A DNA stretch of 12,964 nucleotides, from assembly GCA_041913505.1 (NCBI GenBank), contig JAYSFC010000112.1, forward strand, positions 1 through 12,964. Reading direction: 5' to 3'. Below are positions 1 through 7,693 of this stretch, piece after piece (position 1 is the first letter of the stretch; every line of letters starts with the position of its first letter). Below the pieces are notes generated by a model. The model was given only the letters and a program-made list of their open reading frames with translations. It had not been told where the DNA came from and searched no databases. The position numbers and the translations under genes were made by a program. The DNA is from JAYSFC01 sp041913505. Lineage in GTDB: Bacteria > Pseudomonadota > Gammaproteobacteria > Burkholderiales > Burkholderiaceae_C.

Positions 1-2
1 GC

Positions 3-911
3 GCGGTGCTGGTCGCCTACGACAAGCAGAGCAACGACATCGCCCAGGGCGTGGACCACGCCAGCGACGACCACCTCAACACCGGCGCCGGCGACCAGGG
101 CCTGATGTTCGGCTACGCCTGCGACGAGACGCCCGAGCTGATGCCCGCGCCCATCTACTACGCCCACCGCCTGGTGGAGCGCCAGGCGCAGCTGCGCAAG
201 GACGGCCGCCTGCCCTTCCTGCGCCCCGACGCCAAGAGCCAGGTGACGATGCGCTACGTGGACGGCAAGCCCCACAGCATCGACACCGTGGTGCTCTCCA
301 CCCAGCACAGCCCCGACCAGAGCGAGACGCCCACCAAGATGAAGGCGAGCTTCACCGAAGCCATCATCGAGGAGATCATCAAGCCGGTGCTGCCCAAGGA
401 GTGGCTGCAGGACACCAAGTACCTCATCAACCCCACGGGCCGCTTCGTCATCGGCGGCCCGCAGGGCGACTGCGGCCTGACGGGCCGCAAGATCATCGTG
501 GACACCTACGGCGGCGCCTGCCCGCACGGCGGCGGCGCGTTCTCGGGCAAGGACCCGACCAAGGTGGACCGCAGCGCCGCCTACGCCGCGCGCTACGTGG
601 CCAAGAACATCGTGGCCGCCGGCCTGGCGCGCCAGTGCCAGATCCAGGTGGCCTACGCCATCGGCGTGGCCCGGCCCATGAACGTGACGGTCTATACCGA
701 AGGCACGGGCGTGATCCCCGACCACGAAATCGCCAAGCTGGTGCAGGAGCACTTCGACCTGCGCCCCAAGGGCATCATCCAGATGCTGGACCTGCTGCGC
801 CCCATCTACGCCAAGACTGCCGCCTACGGCCACTTCGGCCGCGAGGAGCCCGAGTTCACCTGGGAGCGCACGGACAAGGCGGCGGCGCTGCGCGCTGCCG
901 CTGGGCGGTAA
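3..911 (+). CDS. metK: S-adenosylmethionine synthetase, 5'-truncated by window edge
   Basis: This cytosolic enzyme makes S-adenosylmethionine from methionine and ATP. The reading frame is open at the left edge. About 302 residues are visible against roughly 390 in the family, so some 90 N-terminal residues lie outside the window. Counting from the GTG at position 6, both family signatures are present: GAGDQG at residues 27-32 and GGGAFSGKD at residues 175-183, which is the phosphate-binding loop. The stretch HSPDQSE near residue 101 and the lysine/arginine-rich GLTGRK near residue 157 are also typical. The frame ends in TAA. The gene is convergent with pgi, with a GC-rich hairpin between them. 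Its start and any upstream SAM-responsive control are not visible. Identification is essentially certain. Confidence 0.97.
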   Translation, partial: AVLVAYDKQSNDIAQGVDHASDDHLNTGAGDQGLMFGYACDETPELMPAPIYYAHRLVERQAQLRKDGRLPFLRPDAKSQVTMRYVDGKPHSIDTVVLSTQHSPDQSETPTKMKASFTEAIIEEIIKPVLPKEWLQDTKYLINPTGRFVIGGPQGDCGLTGRKIIVDTYGGACPHGGGAFSGKDPTKVDRSAAYAARYVAKNIVAAGLARQCQIQVAYAIGVARPMNVTVYTEGTGVIPDHEIAKLVQEHFDLRPKGIIQMLDLLRPIYAKTAAYGHFGREEPEFTWERTDKAAALRAAAGR

Positions 912-931
912 GCCCGCCCAGCGCTGCGGCC

Positions 932-967
932 CCGGGCGGCGCGCGCGTTCCCGGGCGCGCGCCCCGG
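932..967. terminator. GC-rich hairpin between convergent metK and pgi
   Basis: The arms GGCGCGCG (938-945) and CGCGCGCC (956-963) pair perfectly around a 10-nt loop. The outer bases extend the stem imperfectly with bulges. It sits in the 61-nt gap between two convergent genes, so it could stop transcription from both sides. No T-tract follows on either strand, so it is not a classical intrinsic terminator and may only assist Rho-dependent ending. Confidence 0.35.
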
Positions 968-972
968 CCCGC

Positions 973-2574
973 TCACTGCGGCTGGGCCAGCCGCTGCATC
1001 AACGCGGTGGTCGAGGCATCCACGCCCTGCCAGTCGCCGCAGCCCTGGCGCGCGTGCAAATCGCGCGCCAATTGCTTGCCCAGCTCCACACCCCACTGGT
1101 CGAAGCTGTTGATGCCCCAGACCGCGCCCGAAACAAAGACCCGGTGCTCGTAGAGGGCGATCAGCGCGCCCAGCGAGGCCGGATCGAGCTTCTGCAGCAG
1201 CAGAAAGCTGCTGGGCCGGTTGCCGGGGCAGAACTTCTCGCGGCTTTCGGCGCGCCGCCCCACCATCAGCGCCTGGGCCTGGGCAATGGCATTGACCACC
1301 AGACTCTGGTGATGGGCTCCCAGGTACTTGCCCCCATCGCGCAGCGCGATGAACTCCACGGGGATCACATCCTGGCCCTGGTGCAGCATCTGGAAGAACG
1401 CATGCTGGCCGTTGGTTCCGGGCTCGCCCCAGACCACGGGAGCAGTAGGCACGGGCAACACCTGCCCCTCTGCGGTCACGCCCTTGCCGTTGCTCTCCAT
1501 CTCGAGCTGCTGCAGGTAGGCCGTGAGCCGTCGCAGGCCATGGCTGTAGGGGGCAATGCAGCGGCTGCCGAAACTGCAGAAATTGCGGTACCACACATCC
1601 AACAGCCCCAGGCGCACAGGCAGGTTGCCCTCCAGCGGCGCGGTGAGGAAATGCGCGTCCATCGCATGCGCGCCCTGCAAGAGCGCGCGGAACGGCTCCG
1701 CCCCCACAGCGATCGCGATGGGCAAGCCGATCGCAGACCATAACGAATAGCGCCCGCCCACCCAGTCCCAGAAGCCCAGGGTCTGGGTAATGCCGAATGC
1801 CGCCGCGGCCTCGGTGTTCGTGGTCAGCGCAACAAAATGGCGCGCGATCGCGCGGGGGTGGCCGGCATCGGCACTACCGCCCTGCTCCAGGAACCAGCGC
1901 CGCGCCGAATGCGCATTGAGCATGGTCTCGGCGGTGGTGAACGACTTGGAGGCCACGAGGAACAGCGTGCTCTCGGGCCGCACGCGGCTCAGCACATGGC
2001 CAAGTTCGTGGCCGTCCACGTTCGACACGAAATGGAAGCGCTTGCCCGAATCACACCAGTCCTCGAGCGCATGTACAACGACTTCGGGCCCCAGGTGCGA
2101 ACCGCCGATACCGATATTGACCACGTCGGTGATCGCCGCATCGGCGCGCACGCGTTCGGCCAGCGCAAGCATGGCGTCGAGCGTGGCGTGCACCTCGGCC
2201 AGCGCCTGCTGCACGGCCGGCCTCCAATGCCGCTGGACCGACGTGCCCTGGAGCAAGCCCGCGTCGCGCGGCGTGCGCAGCAGCCAGTGCATCGCCGCAC
2301 GCTGCTCGGTGGTGTTGACAGATTCGCCCGCGAACATGGCATCGCGCCGCGCGGGCACGCCACGCTCCTGGGCGAGCTGCCGCAGCAGCGCCTCGGTTTC
2401 GGGCAGCAGCAGGTTCTTCGAGAGATCGGCGAACACATGGGGCGCCTGCTGGCTCAGCGCGTGCAGCCGCTGTGGATCGCGCGCAAAGGCCTCCTGCAGA
2501 TCCAGCCCCGCGATGCCATCGGCGAAGTGGCTTTGCAGCGCAGCCCAGGCCGAGGTTTCATGGCACAGGCTCAT
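973..2574 (-). CDS. pgi: Glucose-6-phosphate isomerase
   Basis: This enzyme interconverts glucose 6-phosphate and fructose 6-phosphate in the cytosol. At 533 residues it is a normal length, slightly shorter than the E. coli enzyme. Both PROSITE-type signatures are visible: DWVGGRYSLWSAIG at 270-283 and the FDQWGVELGK region ending at 500. By family analogy the catalytic residues are Arg275, Glu360 (in MESNGK), His391 (in GTNGQH) and Lys500, and all are intact. The sugar-phosphate (SIS) loops are GIGGSHLGP at 155-163 and ASKSFTTAET from 208. The ATG lies 3 nt after the tal stop codon (TGA TCC ATG) without a clear Shine-Dalgarno sequence. Translation is therefore probably coupled to tal, and the two genes form an operon. 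In many Comamonadaceae lacking phosphofructokinase, Pgi runs mainly towards glucose 6-phosphate to feed Zwf; whether this strain lacks it cannot be seen here. Confidence 0.97.
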   Translation of the reverse strand: MSLCHETSAWAALQSHFADGIAGLDLQEAFARDPQRLHALSQQAPHVFADLSKNLLLPETEALLRQLAQERGVPARRDAMFAGESVNTTEQRAAMHWLLRTPRDAGLLQGTSVQRHWRPAVQQALAEVHATLDAMLALAERVRADAAITDVVNIGIGGSHLGPEVVVHALEDWCDSGKRFHFVSNVDGHELGHVLSRVRPESTLFLVASKSFTTAETMLNAHSARRWFLEQGGSADAGHPRAIARHFVALTTNTEAAAAFGITQTLGFWDWVGGRYSLWSAIGLPIAIAVGAEPFRALLQGAHAMDAHFLTAPLEGNLPVRLGLLDVWYRNFCSFGSRCIAPYSHGLRRLTAYLQQLEMESNGKGVTAEGQVLPVPTAPVVWGEPGTNGQHAFFQMLHQGQDVIPVEFIALRDGGKYLGAHHQSLVVNAIAQAQALMVGRRAESREKFCPGNRPSSFLLLQKLDPASLGALIALYEHRVFVSGAVWGINSFDQWGVELGKQLARDLHARQGCGDWQGVDASTTALMQRLAQPQ

Positions 2575-2577
2575 GGA

Positions 2578-3528
2578 TCAGGCGGCCTGCTGCATCAGGG
2601 CTTCGAGCTTCAGCGCGTCGGCGGCGAAGGCGCGGATGCCCTCGGCCAGCTTCTCGGTGGCCATGGCGTCCTCGTTGAGCGCGAAGCGGAAGCCCGCCTC
2701 GTCGTATTGCACGGGCGGCAGGTCGAGCCCTCGGGCCGCCTCGGCATCGAGCGCGCGCGCCACGGGAGCCTCGCTCGCGGCCAGCTGGGCCAGCAGCTCG
2801 GGCGCAATGGTCAAGAGGTCGCAGCCCGCGAGCGCGACGATCTGGCCTGTGTTGCGGAAGCTCGCGCCCATGACTTCAGTGGCGATGCCAAAGCGCTTGT
2901 AGTGGTTGTAGATCGCGCGCACCGAGCGCACGCCGGGGTCGTTGGCGCCGGCCATGGCGGCTTCGTCCCACTGGCTGCCGGCCTGCTTCTTGTACCAGTC
3001 GTAGATGCGGCCCACGAAGGGCGATATCAGCTGCACCTTGGCCTGGCCGCAGGCCACGGCCTGCGCGAACGAGAACAGCAGCGTGAGGTTGGTGTGGATG
3101 CCTTTGGACTCCAGGCGGCGCGCAGCTTCGATGCCCTCCCAGGTGGCGGCGATCTTGATGAGCACGCGGTCAATGTGCACGCCCTCGGCCTGGTACAGCT
3201 CGATGAGACGCTCGGCCCGTGCCACGGAGGCTTCGGTGTCGAACGACAGGCGCGCATCCACCTCGGTCGAAACGCGGCCCGGGATGATCGAGAGGATTTC
3301 GCAGCCGAAGCGCACGAGCAGCCGGTCCATGGTTTCGTCCAGCCCCCGGCCGTGCCAGCGGGCCACGGTGTCGGCCAGCAAGGGGGCGTATTCGGGCTTT
3401 TGCACGGCCTTGAGGATCAGCGACGGGTTGGTCGTCGCGTCCTGCGGGCGGAATTGGGCCAGTTGGCGAAAGTCGCCCGTGTCGGCCACCACGGTGGTGA
3501 ATTGTTTCAGTGCGTCGAGCTGGTGCAT
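2578..3528 (-). CDS. tal: Transaldolase (class 1)
   Basis: Transaldolase moves a dihydroxyacetone unit between sedoheptulose 7-phosphate and glyceraldehyde 3-phosphate in the non-oxidative pentose phosphate pathway. The 316 residues match the E. coli TalB type. Signature DATTNPSLI lies at 30-38. The Schiff-base lysine is Lys125 in the second signature, LIKIAATWEGI, and an early acid, Asp16, sits in VADTGD. The frame is open further upstream, but I chose the ATG at 3528. It gives the conserved N-terminus MHQLDALKQF and has a GAGGA ribosome site (3535-3539) 6 nt away. It is the first gene of tal-pgi, divergent from zwf-hexR, with a predicted leader of about 99 nt that contains a strong hairpin. 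Confidence 0.97.
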   Translation of the reverse strand: MHQLDALKQFTTVVADTGDFRQLAQFRPQDATTNPSLILKAVQKPEYAPLLADTVARWHGRGLDETMDRLLVRFGCEILSIIPGRVSTEVDARLSFDTEASVARAERLIELYQAEGVHIDRVLIKIAATWEGIEAARRLESKGIHTNLTLLFSFAQAVACGQAKVQLISPFVGRIYDWYKKQAGSQWDEAAMAGANDPGVRSVRAIYNHYKRFGIATEVMGASFRNTGQIVALAGCDLLTIAPELLAQLAASEAPVARALDAEAARGLDLPPVQYDEAGFRFALNEDAMATEKLAEGIRAFAADALKLEALMQQAA

Positions 3529-3544
3529 GAAGAATCCTCGTCCC

Positions 3545-3580
3545 GGTGCCGGGCGGGCGGCGCGCCCGGTCGGCGGCACC
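3545..3580 (-). other. Nested hairpin in the tal 5' leader
   Basis: The outer arms GGTGCCG (3545-3551) and CGGCACC (3574-3580) pair perfectly. An inner pair, CGGGCG (3554-3559) with CGCCCG (3563-3568), nests inside. In tal mRNA this structure ends about 5 nt before the GAGGA ribosome-binding site. It could stabilise the transcript or affect ribosome access. I match it to no known riboswitch family. Confidence 0.4.
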
Positions 3581-3612
3581 GACCCCCCAAGTGTATGCGG
3601 CCGCGCAACGGG

Positions 3613-3641
3613 TTACCGGTCCGATGAAACTCGATTACATT
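3613..3641 (+). promoter_or_regulatory. Predicted zwf-hexR promoter
   Basis: A TTACCG box (3613-3618) is followed after exactly 17 nt by TACATT (3636-3641), which matches the sigma-70 -10 consensus at four of six positions. The -35 match is weak, at three of six. Transcription would start near 3648, about 20 nt before the zwf ATG. The HexR-like palindrome covers the spacer and most of the -10 element, the expected place for a repressor. Confidence 0.4.
3625..3639. promoter_or_regulatory. Candidate HexR operator
   Basis: The 15-mer TGAAACTCGATTACA is an imperfect palindrome. It agrees at 11 of 15 positions with the HexR consensus I recall from gammaproteobacteria, TGTAATTWAATTACA. The right half (ATTACA) is perfect and the left half is degenerate. 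It lies between divergent tal and zwf, with hexR as the second gene of the zwf arm. Its position over the predicted -10 boxes of both strands suggests one repressor site controlling both operons. HexR is known to release DNA when it binds KDPG. Confidence 0.55.
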
Positions 3642-3661
3642 CCCAAACCACACAGCGCAAA
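3634..3661 (-). promoter_or_regulatory. Predicted tal-pgi promoter
   Basis: On the minus strand a TGTAAT box (3639 to 3634, five of six matches to TATAAT) is preceded after 16 nt by TTTGCG (3661 to 3656), a weak -35. Transcription would begin near 3627 and give a leader of about 99 nt before tal. The -10 element is itself half of the HexR-like palindrome. Confidence 0.35.
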
Positions 3662-3668
3662 TGCAACC

Positions 3669-5141
3669 ATGAGTTTCGATCTGGTTTTGTTCGGCGGTAC
3701 GGGCGATCTGGCCTGGCGCAAGCTCCTTCCGGCCCTGTTCCAGGCCCACCGACACGGCACCCTGCCCGAGGGCGGCCGCATCATCGGCGTTGCGCGCGAC
3801 GACTTGGACGACGCACAGTACCGCGCGCTGATCGCGAACCGCTTCGCGGCCGTCGAGGGTGAGAAGCGCCCCAGCGCCGAGGAGTTCGAACGCTTCGCGC
3901 AACTGCTGCACTACGTGCGCATGGACCTGTCCCAGGCCTCCGACTACGCGCGCCTGGCCGCCGCGCTGCGCGCGCGCGCGGCGAACACGGTGGTCATGTA
4001 CCTCGCCACGGCGCCCACGCTCTTCACCACCGCGTGCGAGCAGATCGGCGCCGCAGGCCTGGCGACGCCCCATACGCGCGTGGTGCTCGAAAAGCCCCTG
4101 GGCCACGACCTGGCCTCCAACCGCGCGATCAACGCGGCCGTGCGCGGAGTCTTTACCGAACAGCAGGTGTTCCGCATCGACCACTACCTGGGCAAGCCCT
4201 CGGTGCAGAACCTGCTCGCGCTGCGCTTCGGCAACGCGCTGTTCGAGCCCCTGTGGCGGCGTGAGACCGTGGCGAGCATCGAGATCACCATCGCCGAGCA
4301 ACTCGGCGTGGAAAAACGCGGCGCCTTCTACGACGGCACGGGCGCGCTGCGCGACATGGTGCAGAACCATGCGCTGCAGCTGCTGTGCGCGATCGGCATG
4401 GAGCCACCCATCGACGCGCACGCCGACGCCATCCGCGACGAGAAGCTCAAGGTGTTGCGCTCGCTCAAGGCCTGGACGCCCGAGACGCTGGCCCGGGACG
4501 TGGTGCGCGGCCAGTACGTGGGCGGCCAGCTCGCAGGCGAGGCCGTGCCTGGCTACGGCGAAGAGGCCGGCGTGGCCTCCGGCAGCACCACCGAAACCTT
4601 TGTGGCGCTGCGCACCGAGATTGCCAACTGGCGCTGGGCCGGCGTGCCCTTCTACATCCGCACGGGCAAGCGCCTGGCCGCGCGCGAGGCCCACATCGCC
4701 GTGCACTTTCGCGAGGCCCCGCACGCAATCTACCGCACGCCCATGGGCGCGGCCAACCGCCTCGTGATTCACCTGCAGCCGCGCGACGGCCTCGCTCTGC
4801 ACCTGTTCGCCGCCGGGCAAAGCCAGCGCGCACCGGCCACGGCCGCGCAGACGCTCGCGCCCGTGCAGCTTGACCTCGACTTCGACCAGCGCTTCGGCCA
4901 GGAACGCGTGGGCGCCTACGAGCGGCTGCTGCTCGACGTGATCGCCGGACGGCTGAACCTGTTCGTGCGCAGCGACGAGCAGGAGGCCGCCTGGCGCTGG
5001 GTGGAGCCCATACTGCAATCATGGCGAGAAGCCGACACCCGCGGCGAGGGCCCGCGCCCCTACGCGGCCGGCAGCTGGGGGCCGAGCGCCGCCAGCGCCC
5101 TCGTGGCCCGCAGCGGCCACGCCTGGATGGAGGAGTTCTGA
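3669..5141 (+). CDS. zwf: Glucose-6-phosphate 1-dehydrogenase
   Basis: Zwf oxidises glucose 6-phosphate to 6-phosphogluconolactone with NAD(P)+. It is the entry step of the oxidative pentose phosphate and Entner-Doudoroff routes. The protein has 490 residues, a normal length. The N-terminal Rossmann motif is FGGTGDLA at 8-15. EKPLGHD (141-147) and the substrate signature RIDHYLGK (169-176) follow. The general base is probably His234 in MVQNHALQLL, by analogy with His240 of the Leuconostoc enzyme. The frame is open upstream, with an ATG at 3624 as an alternative, but the ATG at 3669 gives the conserved MSFDLVLFGGTGDLA start. No strong Shine-Dalgarno sequence precedes it. The stop overlaps the hexR start (TGATG), so the two are co-translated. 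Confidence 0.97.
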   Translation: MSFDLVLFGGTGDLAWRKLLPALFQAHRHGTLPEGGRIIGVARDDLDDAQYRALIANRFAAVEGEKRPSAEEFERFAQLLHYVRMDLSQASDYARLAAALRARAANTVVMYLATAPTLFTTACEQIGAAGLATPHTRVVLEKPLGHDLASNRAINAAVRGVFTEQQVFRIDHYLGKPSVQNLLALRFGNALFEPLWRRETVASIEITIAEQLGVEKRGAFYDGTGALRDMVQNHALQLLCAIGMEPPIDAHADAIRDEKLKVLRSLKAWTPETLARDVVRGQYVGGQLAGEAVPGYGEEAGVASGSTTETFVALRTEIANWRWAGVPFYIRTGKRLAAREAHIAVHFREAPHAIYRTPMGAANRLVIHLQPRDGLALHLFAAGQSQRAPATAAQTLAPVQLDLDFDQRFGQERVGAYERLLLDVIAGRLNLFVRSDEQEAAWRWVEPILQSWREADTRGEGPRPYAAGSWGPSAASALVARSGHAWMEEF

Positions 5142-5986
5142 TGCTCGACCGGATCACCGCCTCCCTGCCCTCGCTCGCGCCCGCCGAACAGCGCGTGGCC
5201 CGGCTCGTGCTGCAGGACGCGCGCGCCTTCGCGCGCCTGCCCGTGCGTGAGCTCGCTGCCCGCGCGCACGTGAGCAAGCCCACCGTGGTGCGCTTTTGCC
5301 GCAGCATGGGCTACGACGGCCTGGCCGACTTCAAGCTCAAGCTCGCAGGCAGCGTGAGCGAAGGCGTGCCCTTCATCCACCGCAGCGTGGATGCCGACGA
5401 CAAGACCGGCGACGTGCTCGTGAAGGTGGTCGACAACGCCGTGGCCGCCTTCCTGCAGTACCGCAACGCGGCCAGCACGGGCGCGGTGGAGCGCGCAGCC
5501 GAGGCCATCGCGTCCACCTGGAAGACAGGCAATCGCATCGAGTTCTACGGCGCGGGCAACTCCGGCATCGTCGCGCAGGATGCGCAGCACAAGTTCTTCC
5601 GCCTGGGCGTGACCAGCATCTCGACGAGCGACGGCCATATGCAGGTCATGAGCGCCACGCTGCTGGGCCCCGGCGACTGCGTGGTCATCATCTCGAACTC
5701 GGGCCGCACGCGCGACCTCATGGATGCGGCCGACATCGCACGCAAGAACGGCGCAACCACCATCGCCATCACCGCGAGCGGCTCGCCGTTGGCCAGCGCC
5801 TGCGCCATCCACCTCGCGGCCGACCACCCCGAGGGCTACGACCGCTACAGCCCCATGGTTTCGCGCCTGCTGCACCTGCTCGTGATCGACGTGCTCGCCA
5901 CCTGCGTGGCGCTGCGCATCGGCCCCGCGCTGCAGCCGCTGCTGCAGCAGATGAAGGACAACCTGCACGCCAAGCGCTACGCCTGA
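5141..5986 (+). CDS. hexR: RpiR-family transcriptional regulator, HexR type
   Basis: This 281-residue protein is a DNA-binding repressor with a sugar-phosphate sensor domain. Residues 1-77 form the RpiR-type helix-turn-helix; the VRELAARAHVSKPTVVRF segment (35-52) is the recognition region. Residues 129-260 form a SIS domain with the loops GAGNSG (137-142) and SNSGRT (185-190). Its position directly behind zwf and beside tal/pgi makes HexR the specific assignment, because HexR controls these genes and answers to KDPG in Pseudomonas and Shewanella. The ATG shares its A with the zwf stop (TGATG). A strong GGAGGAG ribosome site (5129-5135) lies 5 nt upstream. Being co-transcribed with zwf, it should repress itself. 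Confidence 0.92.
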   Translation: MLDRITASLPSLAPAEQRVARLVLQDARAFARLPVRELAARAHVSKPTVVRFCRSMGYDGLADFKLKLAGSVSEGVPFIHRSVDADDKTGDVLVKVVDNAVAAFLQYRNAASTGAVERAAEAIASTWKTGNRIEFYGAGNSGIVAQDAQHKFFRLGVTSISTSDGHMQVMSATLLGPGDCVVIISNSGRTRDLMDAADIARKNGATTIAITASGSPLASACAIHLAADHPEGYDRYSPMVSRLLHLLVIDVLATCVALRIGPALQPLLQQMKDNLHAKRYA

Positions 5987-6019
5987 GCCTCGGGCCGGCA
6001 AGTCAGGCCGTGCACCAGG

Positions 6020-7693
6020 CTAGGGCTCCAGCGTGCAGACACTGGAGCAGCCGTCTCCAGAGGTCGTATTGCCATCGTCACAGGTTTCAGGCGCCGTGAC
6101 GCGGCCATCGCCGCAGTAGTCGCCCGTCAGGTTCAGCACGGCGGAGCAAGTCGCGTTGCAAACGGAGCAGTTCCGCGTGCCATAAGGGCAACTGGTTTCG
6201 GTGACGTTGTTGCCGTCATCACAGACTTCGGAAGCCGAGACGCGGTTATCGCCGCAGTAATCGCCGGTCAAGCTCAGAGTCGCTGTGCAGGTGGCATTGC
6301 AAACGGTGCAGTTGCGCACGCCATAGGGGCAACTGGTTTCGGTGACGTTGTTGCCGTCATCACAGACTTCGGAAGCCGAGACGCGGCTATCGCCGCAATA
6401 GTCGCCCGTCAGGTTCAGCACGGCGGTGCAAGTCGCGTTACAGACGGAGCAATTGGGCGAACCATAGGGGCAACTGGTTTCGGAGACCGTATTGCCGTCG
6501 TCGCAAACCTCGGCGCCACTGACCACCCCATCGCCACACACTGGCGCGGCGGCGCTCACATTCACCGTCGCAACCCCCCAGCCGCCCGCAGTCAGGCCAT
6601 TGTGTGCCCGGTACTCGAAGCGGTAGGTTCCTGCGGCGGCGGGGGGGCCCAGGGTGAAGCCTCCGTTGGCGCCCACCGTCAGCGTACTGCCGGCAAATGC
6701 GATCGCGCCACCGGCCGGTGTAGTTGAAGACGCCCCCTGCAAGCGGAATTCACGCACCTGCATAGGGGGTGAACCCAACGCATCATTGGCCAGCACCCCC
6801 GGAGCGGAAACCGGGAGCGGACTGCCAATCGTTGCGGCATAGGGACCGTCGTCCTGCGGCGTCCCATTGCGCACACCCAGGTCGAGGTCATAGCGCAGAT
6901 GCAGCGTGTCGCCTTCCATCAGCGCATAGACCGCCGCGAACTGAAGCGGCCCCGTCGCCGGTGCGGTCGCAACGGGGGGAATGCCGCTCCAGTCGGCCGG
7001 ACCGCCGTCGCGCACGATGGCCGCCCAGGCCAGCCCCACGGCGAAGAGCAGGCACAACACCGAGCCGGCTGCAGCCGCACGACGCGCCCGGGTGAAGCGG
7101 TACGTGGTCAGGGCCAACAGGATGGCGATCAACAGCAGCCCGCCCGCACCTGCAGCCGGCACGGACATCGCCGCCGGAGCCGCAAGACGGACCGCTGCCC
7201 CGCCTGCGCTGCCATCAGTCGAAAGCAGGCCGCTCGGCGCCAGGCTGCCGTCCGTGGTGTTGGCCACGAAGGCCAGCCGTACCGCCGTAGTTGGCGATGC
7301 GAATCGGGTGTAACTCTCCACCACGTCGAGCTGGCTCCCCGCCGCAGCAACGCCAAGCGGCCATTGCAGCGGGGCGAGCGGCACGAAGCTCGGGTCAGCG
7401 ACCAGCGTGCCGTTTTGGCAAATCTCCCGCGATACATCTCCCACCGGGTTGGACGCCGCCAGGTCGACATAAGTCACCGCGACCTGGTCCACGCCGGGAA
7501 AAACCCCTGCCGGCGTGGTGACGGAGCAGCCCGTCCCCGAATTGCTGTCGCTGTCGATCAGGGTCCGCAGTTCTGTCACCGCATGGGCGGCGGTCGCATT
7601 CAGCAGCAAGGCGATGCCGCACACGGCAAGCATGGAGCGCATGCCGCAGGCACGCGCGAGCAAATCATGAGTCCGGGAACGGAGGCTGTACAT
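6020..7693 (-). CDS. Exported DUF4215-type cysteine-rich repeat protein with mid-chain membrane helices
   Basis: The protein has 557 residues from the ATG at 7693 and no assigned pathway. Residues 1-38 look like a signal peptide, with an arginine-bearing n-region, a hydrophobic core MLAVCGIALLL and a cleavage-like AHA-VTE. An unassigned extracellular domain follows (39-175). Next come two hydrophobic helices (about 179-197 and 209-226) separated by the basic RFTRARR. A segment starting ADWSGIPPVA (233-242) resembles CBM9/DOMON-like surface domains. Around 295-380 an Ig/cadherin-like module carries the VLANDA motif. From Cys386 to the end are three 47-residue repeats and one shortened repeat of the CGDGxVxxxEVCDDGN type. 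The start is uncertain: no Shine-Dalgarno sequence precedes 7693 or the ATGs at 7642 and 7633. The gene converges on hexR. A cell-surface or adhesive role is inference only. Confidence 0.75.
   Translation of the reverse strand: MYSLRSRTHDLLARACGMRSMLAVCGIALLLNATAAHAVTELRTLIDSDSNSGTGCSVTTPAGVFPGVDQVAVTYVDLAASNPVGDVSREICQNGTLVADPSFVPLAPLQWPLGVAAAGSQLDVVESYTRFASPTTAVRLAFVANTTDGSLAPSGLLSTDGSAGGAAVRLAAPAAMSVPAAGAGGLLLIAILLALTTYRFTRARRAAAAGSVLCLLFAVGLAWAAIVRDGGPADWSGIPPVATAPATGPLQFAAVYALMEGDTLHLRYDLDLGVRNGTPQDDGPYAATIGSPLPVSAPGVLANDALGSPPMQVREFRLQGASSTTPAGGAIAFAGSTLTVGANGGFTLGPPAAAGTYRFEYRAHNGLTAGGWGVATVNVSAAAPVCGDGVVSGAEVCDDGNTVSETSCPYGSPNCSVCNATCTAVLNLTGDYCGDSRVSASEVCDDGNNVTETSCPYGVRNCTVCNATCTATLSLTGDYCGDNRVSASEVCDDGNNVTETSCPYGTRNCSVCNATCSAVLNLTGDYCGDGRVTAPETCDDGNTTSGDGCSSVCTLEP
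6023..6538 (-). repeat. 141-bp coding tandem repeats (3 full plus 1 partial)
   Basis: On the minus strand the units are 6538-6398, 6397-6257 and 6256-6116, then a shortened 93-nt unit, 6115-6023. Each full unit encodes 47 residues with eight cysteines and a CDDGN calcium-loop-like motif. Units 2 and 3 are the closest pair. A stretch of about 58 nt around their CDDGNNVTETSCPYG segment is identical at DNA level, including silent positions. The last unit has the shorter canonical form ending CSSVCTLEP. Confidence 0.9.

Noticed and set aside
1837..3627. A 596-codon + strand frame across pgi and tal, and similar long frames opposite zwf (3507-5018) and fabF (8038-9294)
   Set aside because: All mirror the codon bias of the true genes on the other strand and show no domain or ribosome site. 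They are shadows, not overlapping genes.
3546..3668. Longer N-terminus for zwf starting at the ATG at 3546 or 3624
   Set aside because: The extra residues run through the HexR-like site and promoter and are not part of the conserved enzyme, which begins MSFDLVLFGG.
3968..3982. Alternating GC run inside zwf, possible Z-DNA-like stretch
   Set aside because: It encodes ordinary Ala/Arg codons in a conserved helix. Alternating GC is common at this base composition.
5981..6008. Short inverted repeat GCCTGA/TCAGGC spanning the hexR stop and the gap to the DUF4215 gene
   Set aside because: It has only six base pairs with a 16-nt loop and no T-run. It could contribute to ending convergent transcripts but cannot be supported as a terminator.
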